Assembly: GCA_034110565.1 (NCBI GenBank)
Contig: JAWUYY010000055.1
Span: forward strand, 1 to 13,140
Reading direction: 5' to 3'
DNA length: 13,140 nt
Origin: Bermanella sp034110565
Lineage (GTDB): Bacteria; Pseudomonadota; Gammaproteobacteria; Pseudomonadales; Oceanobacteraceae
Position 1 is the first letter of the stretch. Each line of letters opens with the position of its first letter. Made by a program: the position numbers and the translations under genes. This document shows positions 1 to 7,474 of the stretch, in pieces. The notes under the pieces were generated by a model. It was not told where the DNA came from. It did no database searches and saw only the letters and a program-made list of their open reading frames with translations.

Positions 1-46
1 AGAGCAAAACAATTGTTTGGTTAGTTTGGCTGTAAATGTAAGTGTT

Positions 47-75
47 AAAAATAGGGCCTTTGGCCCTATTTTTTT
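47..75 (+). terminator. Strong intrinsic terminator, probably bidirectional
   Basis: A perfect 12-bp inverted repeat (AAAAATAGGGCC at 47-58, GGCCCTATTTTT at 62-73) is closed by a three-base TTT loop, and seven T residues run through 69-75. The A-tract at 47-51 gives the mirror-image U-tract on the minus strand, so it could stop transcription both ways. On the plus strand it probably ends a gene lying before base 1. No coding sequence can be made out in bases 1-46. It isolates the MOSC gene from upstream transcription. Confidence 0.88.
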
Positions 76-136
76 GTCTCCCACTTTTATCCTTACCCTT
101 TAAGCCTTATATTTGGCTAATTTTAAGGGTTTGGCT

Positions 137-937
137 ATGACTATTCAGATAAGCCAGTTATATCACTTTCCCGTGAAGTCACTAAAAGGTGTCTCGCTGA
201 CACAAATGGAAGTGGATGGTTTTGGCCCCAAGTGGGATAGACGCTTTATGCTAATTGATCACTCTGGTCGATTTGTCACGCAGCGCCAATGTCCAATGAT
301 GGGGCAAATTGGCGTGCGGGTTCATAATCAACAGCTGATACTGGATTATGGTGATGAGCAGTATTACTTAAATCTAGATGAGCTTGTTCAATTTAATCAG
401 TTTTGCTTGGTTAAAGTTTGGGGTGACGAGGTGAATGCTCGCTTGATCGAACATGACATTAACACTTGGTTAAGTAACATTTTACAGCGTGATGTGCAGT
501 TATGCTTCATAGATGACGATACTCATCGCCAGGTAGATCTTGATTTTTCTAAGCCGGGTGATCGCGCGAGTTTTTCTGATGGTTTTCCGTTTTTAATTAT
601 TAGCGAAGAGTCGGTACATTTTTTATCAGAAAAACTAGGCAGAGAATTGGCTGTTGCGCGCTTCAGGGCAAATATTGTTGTTGCTGGTTGCGGAGCATTT
701 GCGGAAGATGAATGGAAGAAAATTGAAATAAACGGTATTGAGTTTGATATTGTTAAGCCTTGTTCAAGATGCGTGATTCCCACGTTAGATTTAAAAACTG
801 CAATAAAACAGCCCGATGTGATGCAAGTGATGCTGCAATACCGAAAGCAGGGTAAGCAGGTGATGATGGGGCAAAATGCCATTCACAGGAATGAAGGAAT
901 ATTGCAGTTAGGCAGTGAGATCAAAATAATCGCTTAA
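137..937 (+). CDS. MOSC-domain protein, YcbX/mARC-like, without ferredoxin domain
   Basis: Encodes 266 residues. The first ~110 form a MOSC N-terminal beta-barrel region (early motifs FPVKSLKG and WDRRFMLID). The MOSC domain proper follows, with FSDGFPFLIISEESV, ARFRANIVV, a GCGAFAEDEW motif and KPCSRCVIPTLD, holding C209 and C212. In the mARC/YcbX family a conserved cysteine in this region ligates the molybdenum cofactor, and characterised members reduce N-hydroxylated compounds. The E. coli YcbX protein is about 370 residues and ends in a [2Fe-2S] ferredoxin domain. This one stops right after the MOSC domain, so electrons would have to come from a separate partner. I chose ATG 137 because AAGGG at 125-129 sits 7 nt upstream. 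The in-frame TTG at 113 has no ribosome site. The gene stands alone, converging with slt. The substrate is unknown. Confidence 0.88.
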   Translation: MTIQISQLYHFPVKSLKGVSLTQMEVDGFGPKWDRRFMLIDHSGRFVTQRQCPMMGQIGVRVHNQQLILDYGDEQYYLNLDELVQFNQFCLVKVWGDEVNARLIEHDINTWLSNILQRDVQLCFIDDDTHRQVDLDFSKPGDRASFSDGFPFLIISEESVHFLSEKLGRELAVARFRANIVVAGCGAFAEDEWKKIEINGIEFDIVKPCSRCVIPTLDLKTAIKQPDVMQVMLQYRKQGKQVMMGQNAIHRNEGILQLGSEIKIIA

Positions 938-948
938 TCTCATTTCAT

Positions 949-977
949 TGAACGTGATAAATAATCAGCCACGTTCA
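949..977. terminator. Weak hairpin between convergent genes (possible terminator)
   Basis: An 8-bp perfect inverted repeat (TGAACGTG at 949-956, CACGTTCA at 970-977) surrounds a 13-nt loop in the 70-nt gap between the MOSC gene and the slt stop codon. Its position suits a shared terminator. Neither arm is followed by a clear T-run, so intrinsic termination is doubtful. Confidence 0.3.
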
Positions 978-1007
978 CTGCGACAATAATAGCGGGTGCC
1001 GTAAAAA

Positions 1008-2963
1008 CTAACCCTTGTCATTTGGCTGAAAAATAGCCTGCGATACGGTTAACTCTTCAGGTTGTAATTGAGCCCATGCCGTAATGGTATTGTCATCGAG
1101 TATGGGTTTTAAATACCCAAGACGATAAGAGTAAATCGTGCTGTAGGTTAATACTCTTTGTACATATTCTTTTGTTTCTCTAAAAGGAATGTGTTCGATC
1201 CAAATATCAATAGGCCCTTGGTATCGTTTAAGCCAGCGTTTTACATTGCCAGGCCCTGCGTTGTATGCCGCGGTGGCTAGTACACGATTACCGTCATAGC
1301 GTTTCAGTAAATGCTGTAAGTAATGTCCACCCAGTTGAATATTGTAACCTGGGTCGATTAAGCGTTTGCTTGAATAGGCGATACGCATACGCCGCGAAAT
1401 GCCCCGTGCGGTACTGGGCATAATCTGCATTAATCCGGTGGCGCCAACAGGGCTTCTAGCATCTTGCATAAAGGCACTTTCTTGTCGAGCAATACCATAA
1501 ATCCAACTTTTATTGATGCGATTTTTCTGTGCTGCTTTTTCAAATAATTGATCGTGAGCCAAAGGAAAACGCAGTTGGAGGTCGTGCCAGCTTTTAATTT
1601 GAGCAAGGCTCATAATGGCTCTGTCAGACCATTCTAAACGTCCTGCTAATATTGCCAGCCCTTGTTTTCCTTCTTCTGTTTGCTTATTAAATTCGGTTTG
1701 CCATTCTCGGCGAGCTTGTGGTACACGTCCAAGATCAAGCAGTGCAAGTGCTCGTTTAACTCCCGCATTCAAGCGCATGCGTTGAATGATTGAAGGGGGC
1801 ACGTGGGTTGGCTCATGATTCATGGTTGCACTAATGCCAATTTGTTGGCTGGCAAGAAAGCCATAGAAATTTCGATGTACAGAAGCAAGTTCGTAATAAG
1901 AACGGCTTTCTCCAACAGGCGCGCCTAAAACACCTAGTGCTCGACCTTGCCAATACTGCCATTTGGGTTCTTGCTTGACAGTTTGACTCGATAGCTTAAA
2001 TAAGTGTGTGTACAGCGGCCAGTTTTGTTTTTTAAGCGCACCTTGTAAAAACTCTTGCTGCATGTCGTCGGATAACTCGTGATTTGTTTTTGCTAAGTTG
2101 TACCAATCAAAAATATCTTCGGGAGAATTCTGTGCACTTGCTTTAATTGCAATGATACGCAGTTGCTTTTTTTGTTCGTAATCAAGGTCTTTGAAAATAG
2201 GGTGAGACGCTTTATCTATAAACGCTTCTGGGTGTTTCTTCAGGGCTTTGCTTAATACTAAATAGCGCACCTGAGGTGTTAGGGTCAGCGCTTTTGTGTC
2301 ATTAAATAAACGCTGAGGGTGGCTCCAATAAAGATCTAATAATTTGGCTTTCTCTGCGTAGTTCTTGTCGAGTTTACGTTTTAAGTAACGCACCAGTTTA
2401 TATTGTCTTTTAGGTTTTGCATTAATCAGTCTTTGCCAGATTAGATCTTGGCTTAAGTAGCCATTGCGTTCCCAGTCTTTGTAAACCGTATCGCATGCTT
2501 TGGGCAGAGATACACCTAGTAGCCATAATTCCTGTCCTTCCTTAATGGCATCGAACTCGCGCTTGGTACTCTCAAGGGCACGAATACGCTGGCACTTTAA
2601 TGTCAGGCTAGAGGTGGGCTGATAGTAGGATAAAAATAATGGCCATTCTTGTTTTTTAGCCAAATAAGAGAGCCAGCGTCTTTGTAGGTCAATGGCAGGC
2701 TGTTCTTGATCATAACGTTTCAGAAAGTTATCGATCTTTTCAATGGGCTTATTATGGAATTGAGTGCGAATCCAGCGAGCTTCAAGATAAGGGGCAAGAG
2801 GGTGCTTCTCTATTTCGACTAACGCTTTTTGAAATTGGGTGTACTGGCGTTTATTGAGTAAACGTTCCGCTTTTAAGAATTCATCCTGATCAGGCACCAT
2901 GGCAAATACGCTGCTACACGTTGCTACCAGTAAACATCCGACTGTTTTTAGCCAATTCCCCAT
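1008..2963 (-). CDS. slt: Soluble lytic murein transglycosylase (Slt70 family)
   Basis: A 651-residue periplasmic enzyme that cleaves the MurNAc-GlcNAc bond of peptidoglycan and leaves a 1,6-anhydro-MurNAc end. It is close to the ~645 residues of E. coli Slt70. Residues 1-21 are a signal peptide ending SSVFA. Residues ~25-450 are an alpha-helical, superhelical region typical of the Slt U and L domains. The C-terminal catalytic domain has ARQESAF with catalytic E495, GATGLMQIMP ending at P516, AYNAGPGNV at 566-574 and ETKEYV at 596-601. All hallmark motifs are intact. The start at 2963 is chosen because CTCCCCT on the plus strand at 2970-2976 is an AGGGGAG ribosome site 6 nt away. The in-frame ATGs at 2993 and 2969 lie upstream of or against that site. 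Cysteines in the signal peptide do not form a lipobox. It lies 71 nt downstream of the RND permease and may be co-transcribed with it. Confidence 0.95.
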   Translation of the reverse strand: MGNWLKTVGCLLVATCSSVFAMVPDQDEFLKAERLLNKRQYTQFQKALVEIEKHPLAPYLEARWIRTQFHNKPIEKIDNFLKRYDQEQPAIDLQRRWLSYLAKKQEWPLFLSYYQPTSSLTLKCQRIRALESTKREFDAIKEGQELWLLGVSLPKACDTVYKDWERNGYLSQDLIWQRLINAKPKRQYKLVRYLKRKLDKNYAEKAKLLDLYWSHPQRLFNDTKALTLTPQVRYLVLSKALKKHPEAFIDKASHPIFKDLDYEQKKQLRIIAIKASAQNSPEDIFDWYNLAKTNHELSDDMQQEFLQGALKKQNWPLYTHLFKLSSQTVKQEPKWQYWQGRALGVLGAPVGESRSYYELASVHRNFYGFLASQQIGISATMNHEPTHVPPSIIQRMRLNAGVKRALALLDLGRVPQARREWQTEFNKQTEEGKQGLAILAGRLEWSDRAIMSLAQIKSWHDLQLRFPLAHDQLFEKAAQKNRINKSWIYGIARQESAFMQDARSPVGATGLMQIMPSTARGISRRMRIAYSSKRLIDPGYNIQLGGHYLQHLLKRYDGNRVLATAAYNAGPGNVKRWLKRYQGPIDIWIEHIPFRETKEYVQRVLTYSTIYSYRLGYLKPILDDNTITAWAQLQPEELTVSQAIFQPNDKG

Positions 2964-3034
2964 GTCCATCTCCCCTATAACTCTTATCAGCATAGCTGAA
3001 AAAGTCAGGGGGAGCTGAGTTTTAGGTCTCTATT

Positions 3035-6000
3035 TTATATAGTATTTTGTGCTAATTGTGACTGTTCCTTGTCGTACTTTTTTTGATCTTTTAGCACGAG
3101 TAAGCAAGGGGTCAAAAGCAGGGTGAGAGTGGTTGCAAATGTCAGGCCGCCAGCAATGGCTGTAGACAGTTGCGTCCACCACTGAGAGCTAGGGGCGTCT
3201 ACGAGTATTTCACGACCCACAAGGTCGATGTTTAGCTGATACACCATGGGTATGAGGCCACAAACGGTGGTGATGGTGGTTAATAGCACGGGGCGTAAGC
3301 GTTGAGCGCCTGTTCTAAGGGCTGCGTCCACCGGGGCTAGGCCGTCACGACGAAGAATCGAATACGTATCGATTAGAACGATATTGTTGTTCACCACGAT
3401 GCCTGCCAGTGCAATCATGCCTACGCCGCTCATAACAATCCCAAAGGGCTCGCCGCGAATCATGAGGCCCATGAACACACCGGCAAAGGATAAGATGATG
3501 GCGCTTAATACAAGGCCTGCTCGATAGATGCTATTGAATTGAGTTACTAATATTATGGCCATGATGAATATGGCTAAAATAAAGGCTTTGCCTAAGAAGC
3601 TCATGGTTTCAATCATTTTCTCAGCGTCGCCTTTAAAGCGATAGTTCACCCCAGCAGGAAGATCTGCTGCTTCTAGTGCCGCTTCAATCTGTGCCCGTTT
3701 GTAGGCATCATTTACGCCTTCTATAACATCAGCTTCAATCATGTAGCGCAAATTGTTACCGGTGCGTACAAGGTTTCCGCTCTGCTGGCGTGGAGACTTC
3801 TCAGTAAAGCTGCTTATAGGAATTAATTGACCTTGGTGGCTAATACGTAGCTCGTCTATTTGGTCTAATGTACGGCTAACCGTAGGGAAGCGTAAGCGGA
3901 TGTCGACTTCATCATCGGCATCGTTTGGACGGTAAGAGCCAAGTTGTAGGCCGGAGGTGATCATCTTGATCATGTTGCCAACAGAAGCAATGTTTGCGCC
4001 CATGCGGCTAGCGGCTTCACGGTCTACGTTAAGCTCCCACTCTATGCCTTCTAGCGGGCGAGAATCCTTGATGTCTCTTAGTTCAGGATCTTTTTCGAGT
4101 TTCTCACGTATTTTACTGACAACTTCCGTCAATACTTGAGGGTAGTTGCCGGAAATCTCTAACTGTATTGCAGCACCACCAGCGGGGCCGTCTTCTTTTG
4201 CTTTGGTTTCAATGATAATGCCGGGGATGTCTTCAGTGCGCAGGCGAATGTCTTCTAAGATGGTATTAGCTCGACGGCGCAGCTGCCAGTCTTCAAGTTC
4301 AAGTTGAATTCTGCCAATTAAATCTACGGCAGAGCCGCTTGGCGGGTAAACAAATGAGCTGGTATAAAGCGTCCGAATTTCTTGCATATCGTAAAGACGA
4401 GCTTCGACTTCTTTTACTATGTCGTCTCGTTCGCGAAGAGATAGATTACCTCTTGCGCGGATATCAACTAATGCGATTTCAGCATCGGCACTTGGGAAGA
4501 ATTCAACCCCTTTGCCTAACACGCCATAAAGGATCAACGTGCCGATCATTAAGCCAATGACGGCAAAAAGGGTTTTAACAGGATACTTTATCAGTTTTTG
4601 TAATAGGGCTATGTAGTGCCCAGTAAAGCCACTGATCTCATTAAAGCGGCCTTCTTCTGCGGCTTTAATCGTTTGCAGTTCTTTCTCAGAAATGGCCCCA
4701 GGCTTACCTAACCATGCCCCCAGTGCAGGGATAACAATAAGCGCCATAACTAGAGACGCTGATAGGGTGATAATGACAGTAATAGGGATGAATTTCATAA
4801 ACTCCCCTACGGTATCAGGCCAAAATAATAGCGGTAAAAACACGGCTAACGTGGTGGCAGTAGAGGCGGTAATAGGCCAAGCCATGCGTTTAGCGGCTTC
4901 TTTGAATGCGTGAAATTTAGGGCTGCCTTCGGCCATGCGCCGGTCAGCGTATTCAGTGACCACGATAGCCCCATCCACCAACATACCAATGCTTAAAATC
5001 AATGCAAATAGGACCACCATATTCAAGGTGTAGCCCATTAAACTTAAAACCAGCATGCCAAGTAGGAATGATCCAGGAATAGCTAAGCCCACTAAGATAG
5101 AAGAGCGCACACCTAGGGACCAGACAATAATAATCATTACTAATACAGTGGCAAAAAATACATTATTGAAAAGATCGTTGAGCGTGTTTTTGATTTCCTT
5201 GCTTTGATCTTGGTTAAAGGTGACGTTTATACCGTCTGGCCATAAGGCTTGTTGATCTTTAATAACCGCTTTCACTTCGTCGAGAGTGGCAATGATGTTA
5301 CTGCCCACGCGTTTGGATATTTCAATGGCTAGTGCGGGTTTGCCATTAATGCTGGCCTTGCTGATAGGGTCCTTGTAAGTGCGCTGGCCAATGGCGATAT
5401 CTTTAAAGCGCACGACCGCGTCACCATCTACTTTTACCGGCATATTTAAGATATCGAGGGTGTTTTCAATTAATCCAGGTACTTTTACCGCAAAACGACC
5501 TGTGCCAGTGTCTAGGTTGCCTGCTGCAACCAGTTGATTGTTGTTGTTAATTAAATTGTATAGCGCCAGTTGATCAATGTTGTATGCATCCAGTTTGCCA
5601 GGGTCGATGATGATCTCGGCCACTTCTTCGCGATAGCCTTGTATGCGTGCTTCTAATACACCGCTTAATGCTTCTAGCTTTTCTTTAAGGTCTTTGGCAA
5701 TAGTAAATAGGACTCGCTCATCTACATTGCCTGCTAAACCCACCACCATAACGGGGAATAAAGATAGGTTGATCTCCATAACCTTAGGTTCGTCAGTGGC
5801 ACTGGGTAATTCGCCTTTAGCCGCATCAACGGCTTCGCGCACATCAGCAAGAGCTTCATCTATATTAATATCGGTTTGAAATTCAAGCTGAATAGAAAGG
5901 TGACCTTGGCTGGCAGTCGCAATAATTTCTGTTAGCCCATCGAGGGATTTGAGCTGCTTATGCATAGGTAAATAAAGAATACGATCAGCATCTTCAGGGC

Positions 6001-6166
6001 TAATGCCTTCGTGGGTGATGGAGATATACACCATAGGGATAGTGATGTCAGGGAAGCTTTCTTTTGGGAGGTTGTTCATTGCGCTGACGCCAACAATCAT
6101 GGCGAGACCAAATAGCAACACCACCGTGCGTATGCGACTTAGTGCTGCATTAATTAAGGCATTCAT
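3035..6166 (-). CDS. RND efflux transporter permease (AcrB/HAE1-like) with reduced relay residues
   Basis: The 1043-residue length and pattern fit an inner-membrane RND pump: TM1 at ~12-30, a large periplasmic loop, TM2-TM6 at ~335-485, TM7 near 540, a second periplasmic loop, and TM8-TM12 at ~865-1022. The start has the family pattern PKESFPDITIP and a GISPEDADRI motif. Such pumps export drugs, lipids or toxic organics using the proton gradient, with an adaptor and a TolC-like channel. TM4 reads GMLVDGAIVV: D398 matches AcrB D407, but the second aspartate (AcrB D408) is G399. TM10 reads GIVVNNNIVLID, putting N926 where AcrB has K940. R956 and T963 in RLRPVLLTT match AcrB R971 and T978. The start codon follows the adaptor stop by one base, with TGAGG (6176-6180) 9 nt upstream, so translation is coupled. 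Substrate cannot be told. No outer-membrane channel is encoded in the window. Confidence 0.95.
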   Translation of the reverse strand: MNALINAALSRIRTVVLLFGLAMIVGVSAMNNLPKESFPDITIPMVYISITHEGISPEDADRILYLPMHKQLKSLDGLTEIIATASQGHLSIQLEFQTDINIDEALADVREAVDAAKGELPSATDEPKVMEINLSLFPVMVVGLAGNVDERVLFTIAKDLKEKLEALSGVLEARIQGYREEVAEIIIDPGKLDAYNIDQLALYNLINNNNQLVAAGNLDTGTGRFAVKVPGLIENTLDILNMPVKVDGDAVVRFKDIAIGQRTYKDPISKASINGKPALAIEISKRVGSNIIATLDEVKAVIKDQQALWPDGINVTFNQDQSKEIKNTLNDLFNNVFFATVLVMIIIVWSLGVRSSILVGLAIPGSFLLGMLVLSLMGYTLNMVVLFALILSIGMLVDGAIVVTEYADRRMAEGSPKFHAFKEAAKRMAWPITASTATTLAVFLPLLFWPDTVGEFMKFIPITVIITLSASLVMALIVIPALGAWLGKPGAISEKELQTIKAAEEGRFNEISGFTGHYIALLQKLIKYPVKTLFAVIGLMIGTLILYGVLGKGVEFFPSADAEIALVDIRARGNLSLRERDDIVKEVEARLYDMQEIRTLYTSSFVYPPSGSAVDLIGRIQLELEDWQLRRRANTILEDIRLRTEDIPGIIIETKAKEDGPAGGAAIQLEISGNYPQVLTEVVSKIREKLEKDPELRDIKDSRPLEGIEWELNVDREAASRMGANIASVGNMIKMITSGLQLGSYRPNDADDEVDIRLRFPTVSRTLDQIDELRISHQGQLIPISSFTEKSPRQQSGNLVRTGNNLRYMIEADVIEGVNDAYKRAQIEAALEAADLPAGVNYRFKGDAEKMIETMSFLGKAFILAIFIMAIILVTQFNSIYRAGLVLSAIILSFAGVFMGLMIRGEPFGIVMSGVGMIALAGIVVNNNIVLIDTYSILRRDGLAPVDAALRTGAQRLRPVLLTTITTVCGLIPMVYQLNIDLVGREILVDAPSSQWWTQLSTAIAGGLTFATTLTLLLTPCLLVLKDQKKYDKEQSQLAQNTI

Positions 6167-6167
6167 A

Positions 6168-7304
6168 TTAGTTTGCCTCAGCGGTCAGTGGCTTTGGGGA
6201 AGTCACCGAATCATCGTTTGGGAGGCCCTTAATAGGATGCTTTTTGAAGACAGATTTCACTTTCTCACCAGAGCTTACGAAGCTTTGTCCTCTGATAATT
6301 AAATCAACCGGGTTCGGTAGACCAGAAATCCAGACCCCATCGGACTGAGCTTTAACAAGCTCCACGGGGGTGAATACCACATGTTGGTTTTTATCGACAT
6401 GCTTAGCACCTAAAATGCCTTTTTCATTCAAGCTTAAAAGAGCTGGGCTGATTAGGATGGCATTGCTTTGTTCTAGTGGAATTAATATTTGAGCCGAAAC
6501 TCCGTTTACTTGGCGCTCACTTGGGTTTTTTATTTCTAGCTCCACCGCAAATGTGCGTGAAGATTGGTAAGACTGTGAAGAAACGTAGCGAATCTTGCCT
6601 GGGTAGGTGCGGCCGTCTAGTGTCTTGCCTGTGGCTTTGTTGCCAATTTTGATTTTTAACAGGTCTTTTTCAGCGATGTATCCCTTTATGATGAAAGGGT
6701 TGAAGTCCATGACGCTGATGATAGCCGTCCCCATTCTTAGGTAAGTACCTAGCTCAACTCTTCTGTTTTCTAAAATCCCGTCAAATGGTGCACGTATTTG
6801 AGTACCTGTGATATCTATCTCAAGTGCCTTCACTTGTGCCCGGGCTGCCTCGAGAAGTGACTCGCTTTCAGCAAGGCGGGTTTTATTTTGTAAGCCTTGT
6901 CCCGATAGTTTTTCATTGCCCGAGTATTCAAACTCACGTTGCTTTACCAGTGCCAGAGCTTGCTTTAAACGCTGAGGCTTATCTTGAGGGTCTACTTCGA
7001 GGATGAGCTGACCTTGTTTAACAAAATCACCTTCGCGCGCATGTATTTTAATCACCTTACCTTCGACTTCGCTGGTGATGTCTACGTGACGATTGGCTTG
7101 GGTTTCGCCGTTAACGGTTAGCTCTGGGATTATCTGGTCTGAAATGTAACGTTCGACTTGTACAGCGAATACATCATTTGTCTGCTTTTCCACAGGGGCT
7201 TGCGGTGCTTCAGGGGCTGAACTGGATAAAATGCCGCTTAGCATCCAGATTGCTATAATGCCACTTGCGCCGACAGCTAGGTAATGACTGCGGTTTAACT
7301 CCAT
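6168..7304 (-). CDS. RND efflux periplasmic adaptor (membrane fusion protein, HlyD/AcrA family)
   Basis: The 378-residue adaptor would bridge the RND permease encoded just after it to an outer-membrane channel. Residues ~9-26 form one hydrophobic N-terminal anchor. There is no lipobox cysteine, so it is probably a membrane-anchored protein, unlike lipoprotein AcrA. A first half-lipoyl motif lies at 75-105 (ITSEVEGKV, AREGDFVKQGQLI), followed by an alpha-hairpin at ~108-163. The second half-lipoyl motif is at 168-195 (IRAPFDGIL, VELGTYLRMG). A beta-barrel spans ~205-285 and a membrane-proximal domain runs to ~350, ending in a Pro/Ser/Thr-rich tail. The hairpin is short, as in many three-part RND adaptors. 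A weak GGATG lies about 8 nt before the start. This is the first gene of the leftward unit, with its own -10 element upstream. Substrate is unknown. Confidence 0.93.
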   Translation of the reverse strand: MELNRSHYLAVGASGIIAIWMLSGILSSSAPEAPQAPVEKQTNDVFAVQVERYISDQIIPELTVNGETQANRHVDITSEVEGKVIKIHAREGDFVKQGQLILEVDPQDKPQRLKQALALVKQREFEYSGNEKLSGQGLQNKTRLAESESLLEAARAQVKALEIDITGTQIRAPFDGILENRRVELGTYLRMGTAIISVMDFNPFIIKGYIAEKDLLKIKIGNKATGKTLDGRTYPGKIRYVSSQSYQSSRTFAVELEIKNPSERQVNGVSAQILIPLEQSNAILISPALLSLNEKGILGAKHVDKNQHVVFTPVELVKAQSDGVWISGLPNPVDLIIRGQSFVSSGEKVKSVFKKHPIKGLPNDDSVTSPKPLTAEAN

Positions 7305-7341
7305 AGGGGAACATCCATATATTAATTTTTATTTTGCAGGG

Positions 7342-7347
7342 ATTATA
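7342..7347 (-). promoter_or_regulatory. -10 element of the efflux operon promoter
   Basis: Read on the minus strand, 7347-7342 is a perfect TATAAT, placed 38 nt before the adaptor start codon. The -35 position at 17-nt spacing (about 7365-7370) reads GTTTCC, a poor match to TTGACA, and no extended TGn is present. A strong -10 with a weak -35 suggests dependence on an activator or low basal activity. The inverted repeat at 7349-7372 covers the spacer and -35. This call is by eye only. Confidence 0.42.
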
Positions 7348-7348
7348 A

Positions 7349-7372
7349 GGGTTTCAAGCCACACGGAAACCC
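7349..7372. promoter_or_regulatory. Inverted repeat over the efflux promoter, candidate operator
   Basis: Perfect 7-bp arms, GGGTTTC at 7349-7355 and GAAACCC at 7366-7372, are separated by 10 bp. Arm centres lie 17 bp apart. The repeat starts one base beyond the minus-strand TATAAT and covers the spacer and the -35 position, where a repressor of an efflux operon commonly binds. No regulator gene is encoded next to the operon, so the binding protein would be encoded elsewhere. A chance repeat or an RNA hairpin in a longer transcript remains possible. Confidence 0.4.
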
Positions 7373-7431
7373 CAAAATGAACTTATGTCAAATGGGCGCA
7401 TTTACTTGGCCAATTATCACTACAAATAACG

Positions 7432-7437
7432 TACAAT
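7432..7437 (+). promoter_or_regulatory. Probable -10 element for uup
   Basis: TACAAT matches five of six bases of TATAAT and lies 37 nt before the chosen uup start. The best -35 candidate, TTGGCC at 7406-7411, is 20 nt away, longer than the usual 16-18. Because this hexamer includes the first two bases of the in-frame ATG at 7436, that ATG would lie upstream of the transcript, supporting the start at 7475. Confidence 0.35.
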
Positions 7438-7474
7438 GCGCGCAATTCTTAAACACAGATTGATTAGAGGTTCC

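Noticed and set aside
7..18. 12-bp palindrome AAACAATTGTTT
   Set aside because: AT-rich and isolated at the window edge, with no gene or promoter to connect it to.
113..136. TTG start for the MOSC gene adding eight residues
   Set aside because: No ribosome site precedes it, while ATG 137 has AAGGG at a good distance and gives the usual family N terminus.
2964..2993. Upstream ATG starts at 2993 and 2969 for slt
   Set aside because: The strong AGGGGAG lies between them and the ATG at 2963, and only the last gives a normal signal peptide and spacing.
3957..5879. Several short plus-strand reading frames opposite the RND permease
   Set aside because: They are antisense shadows of a full-length gene, have no family features and no good ribosome sites.
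7406..7413. TTGGCCAA palindrome before uup
   Set aside because: Eight bases only; just as likely chance, and its -35 use would need a 20-nt spacer.
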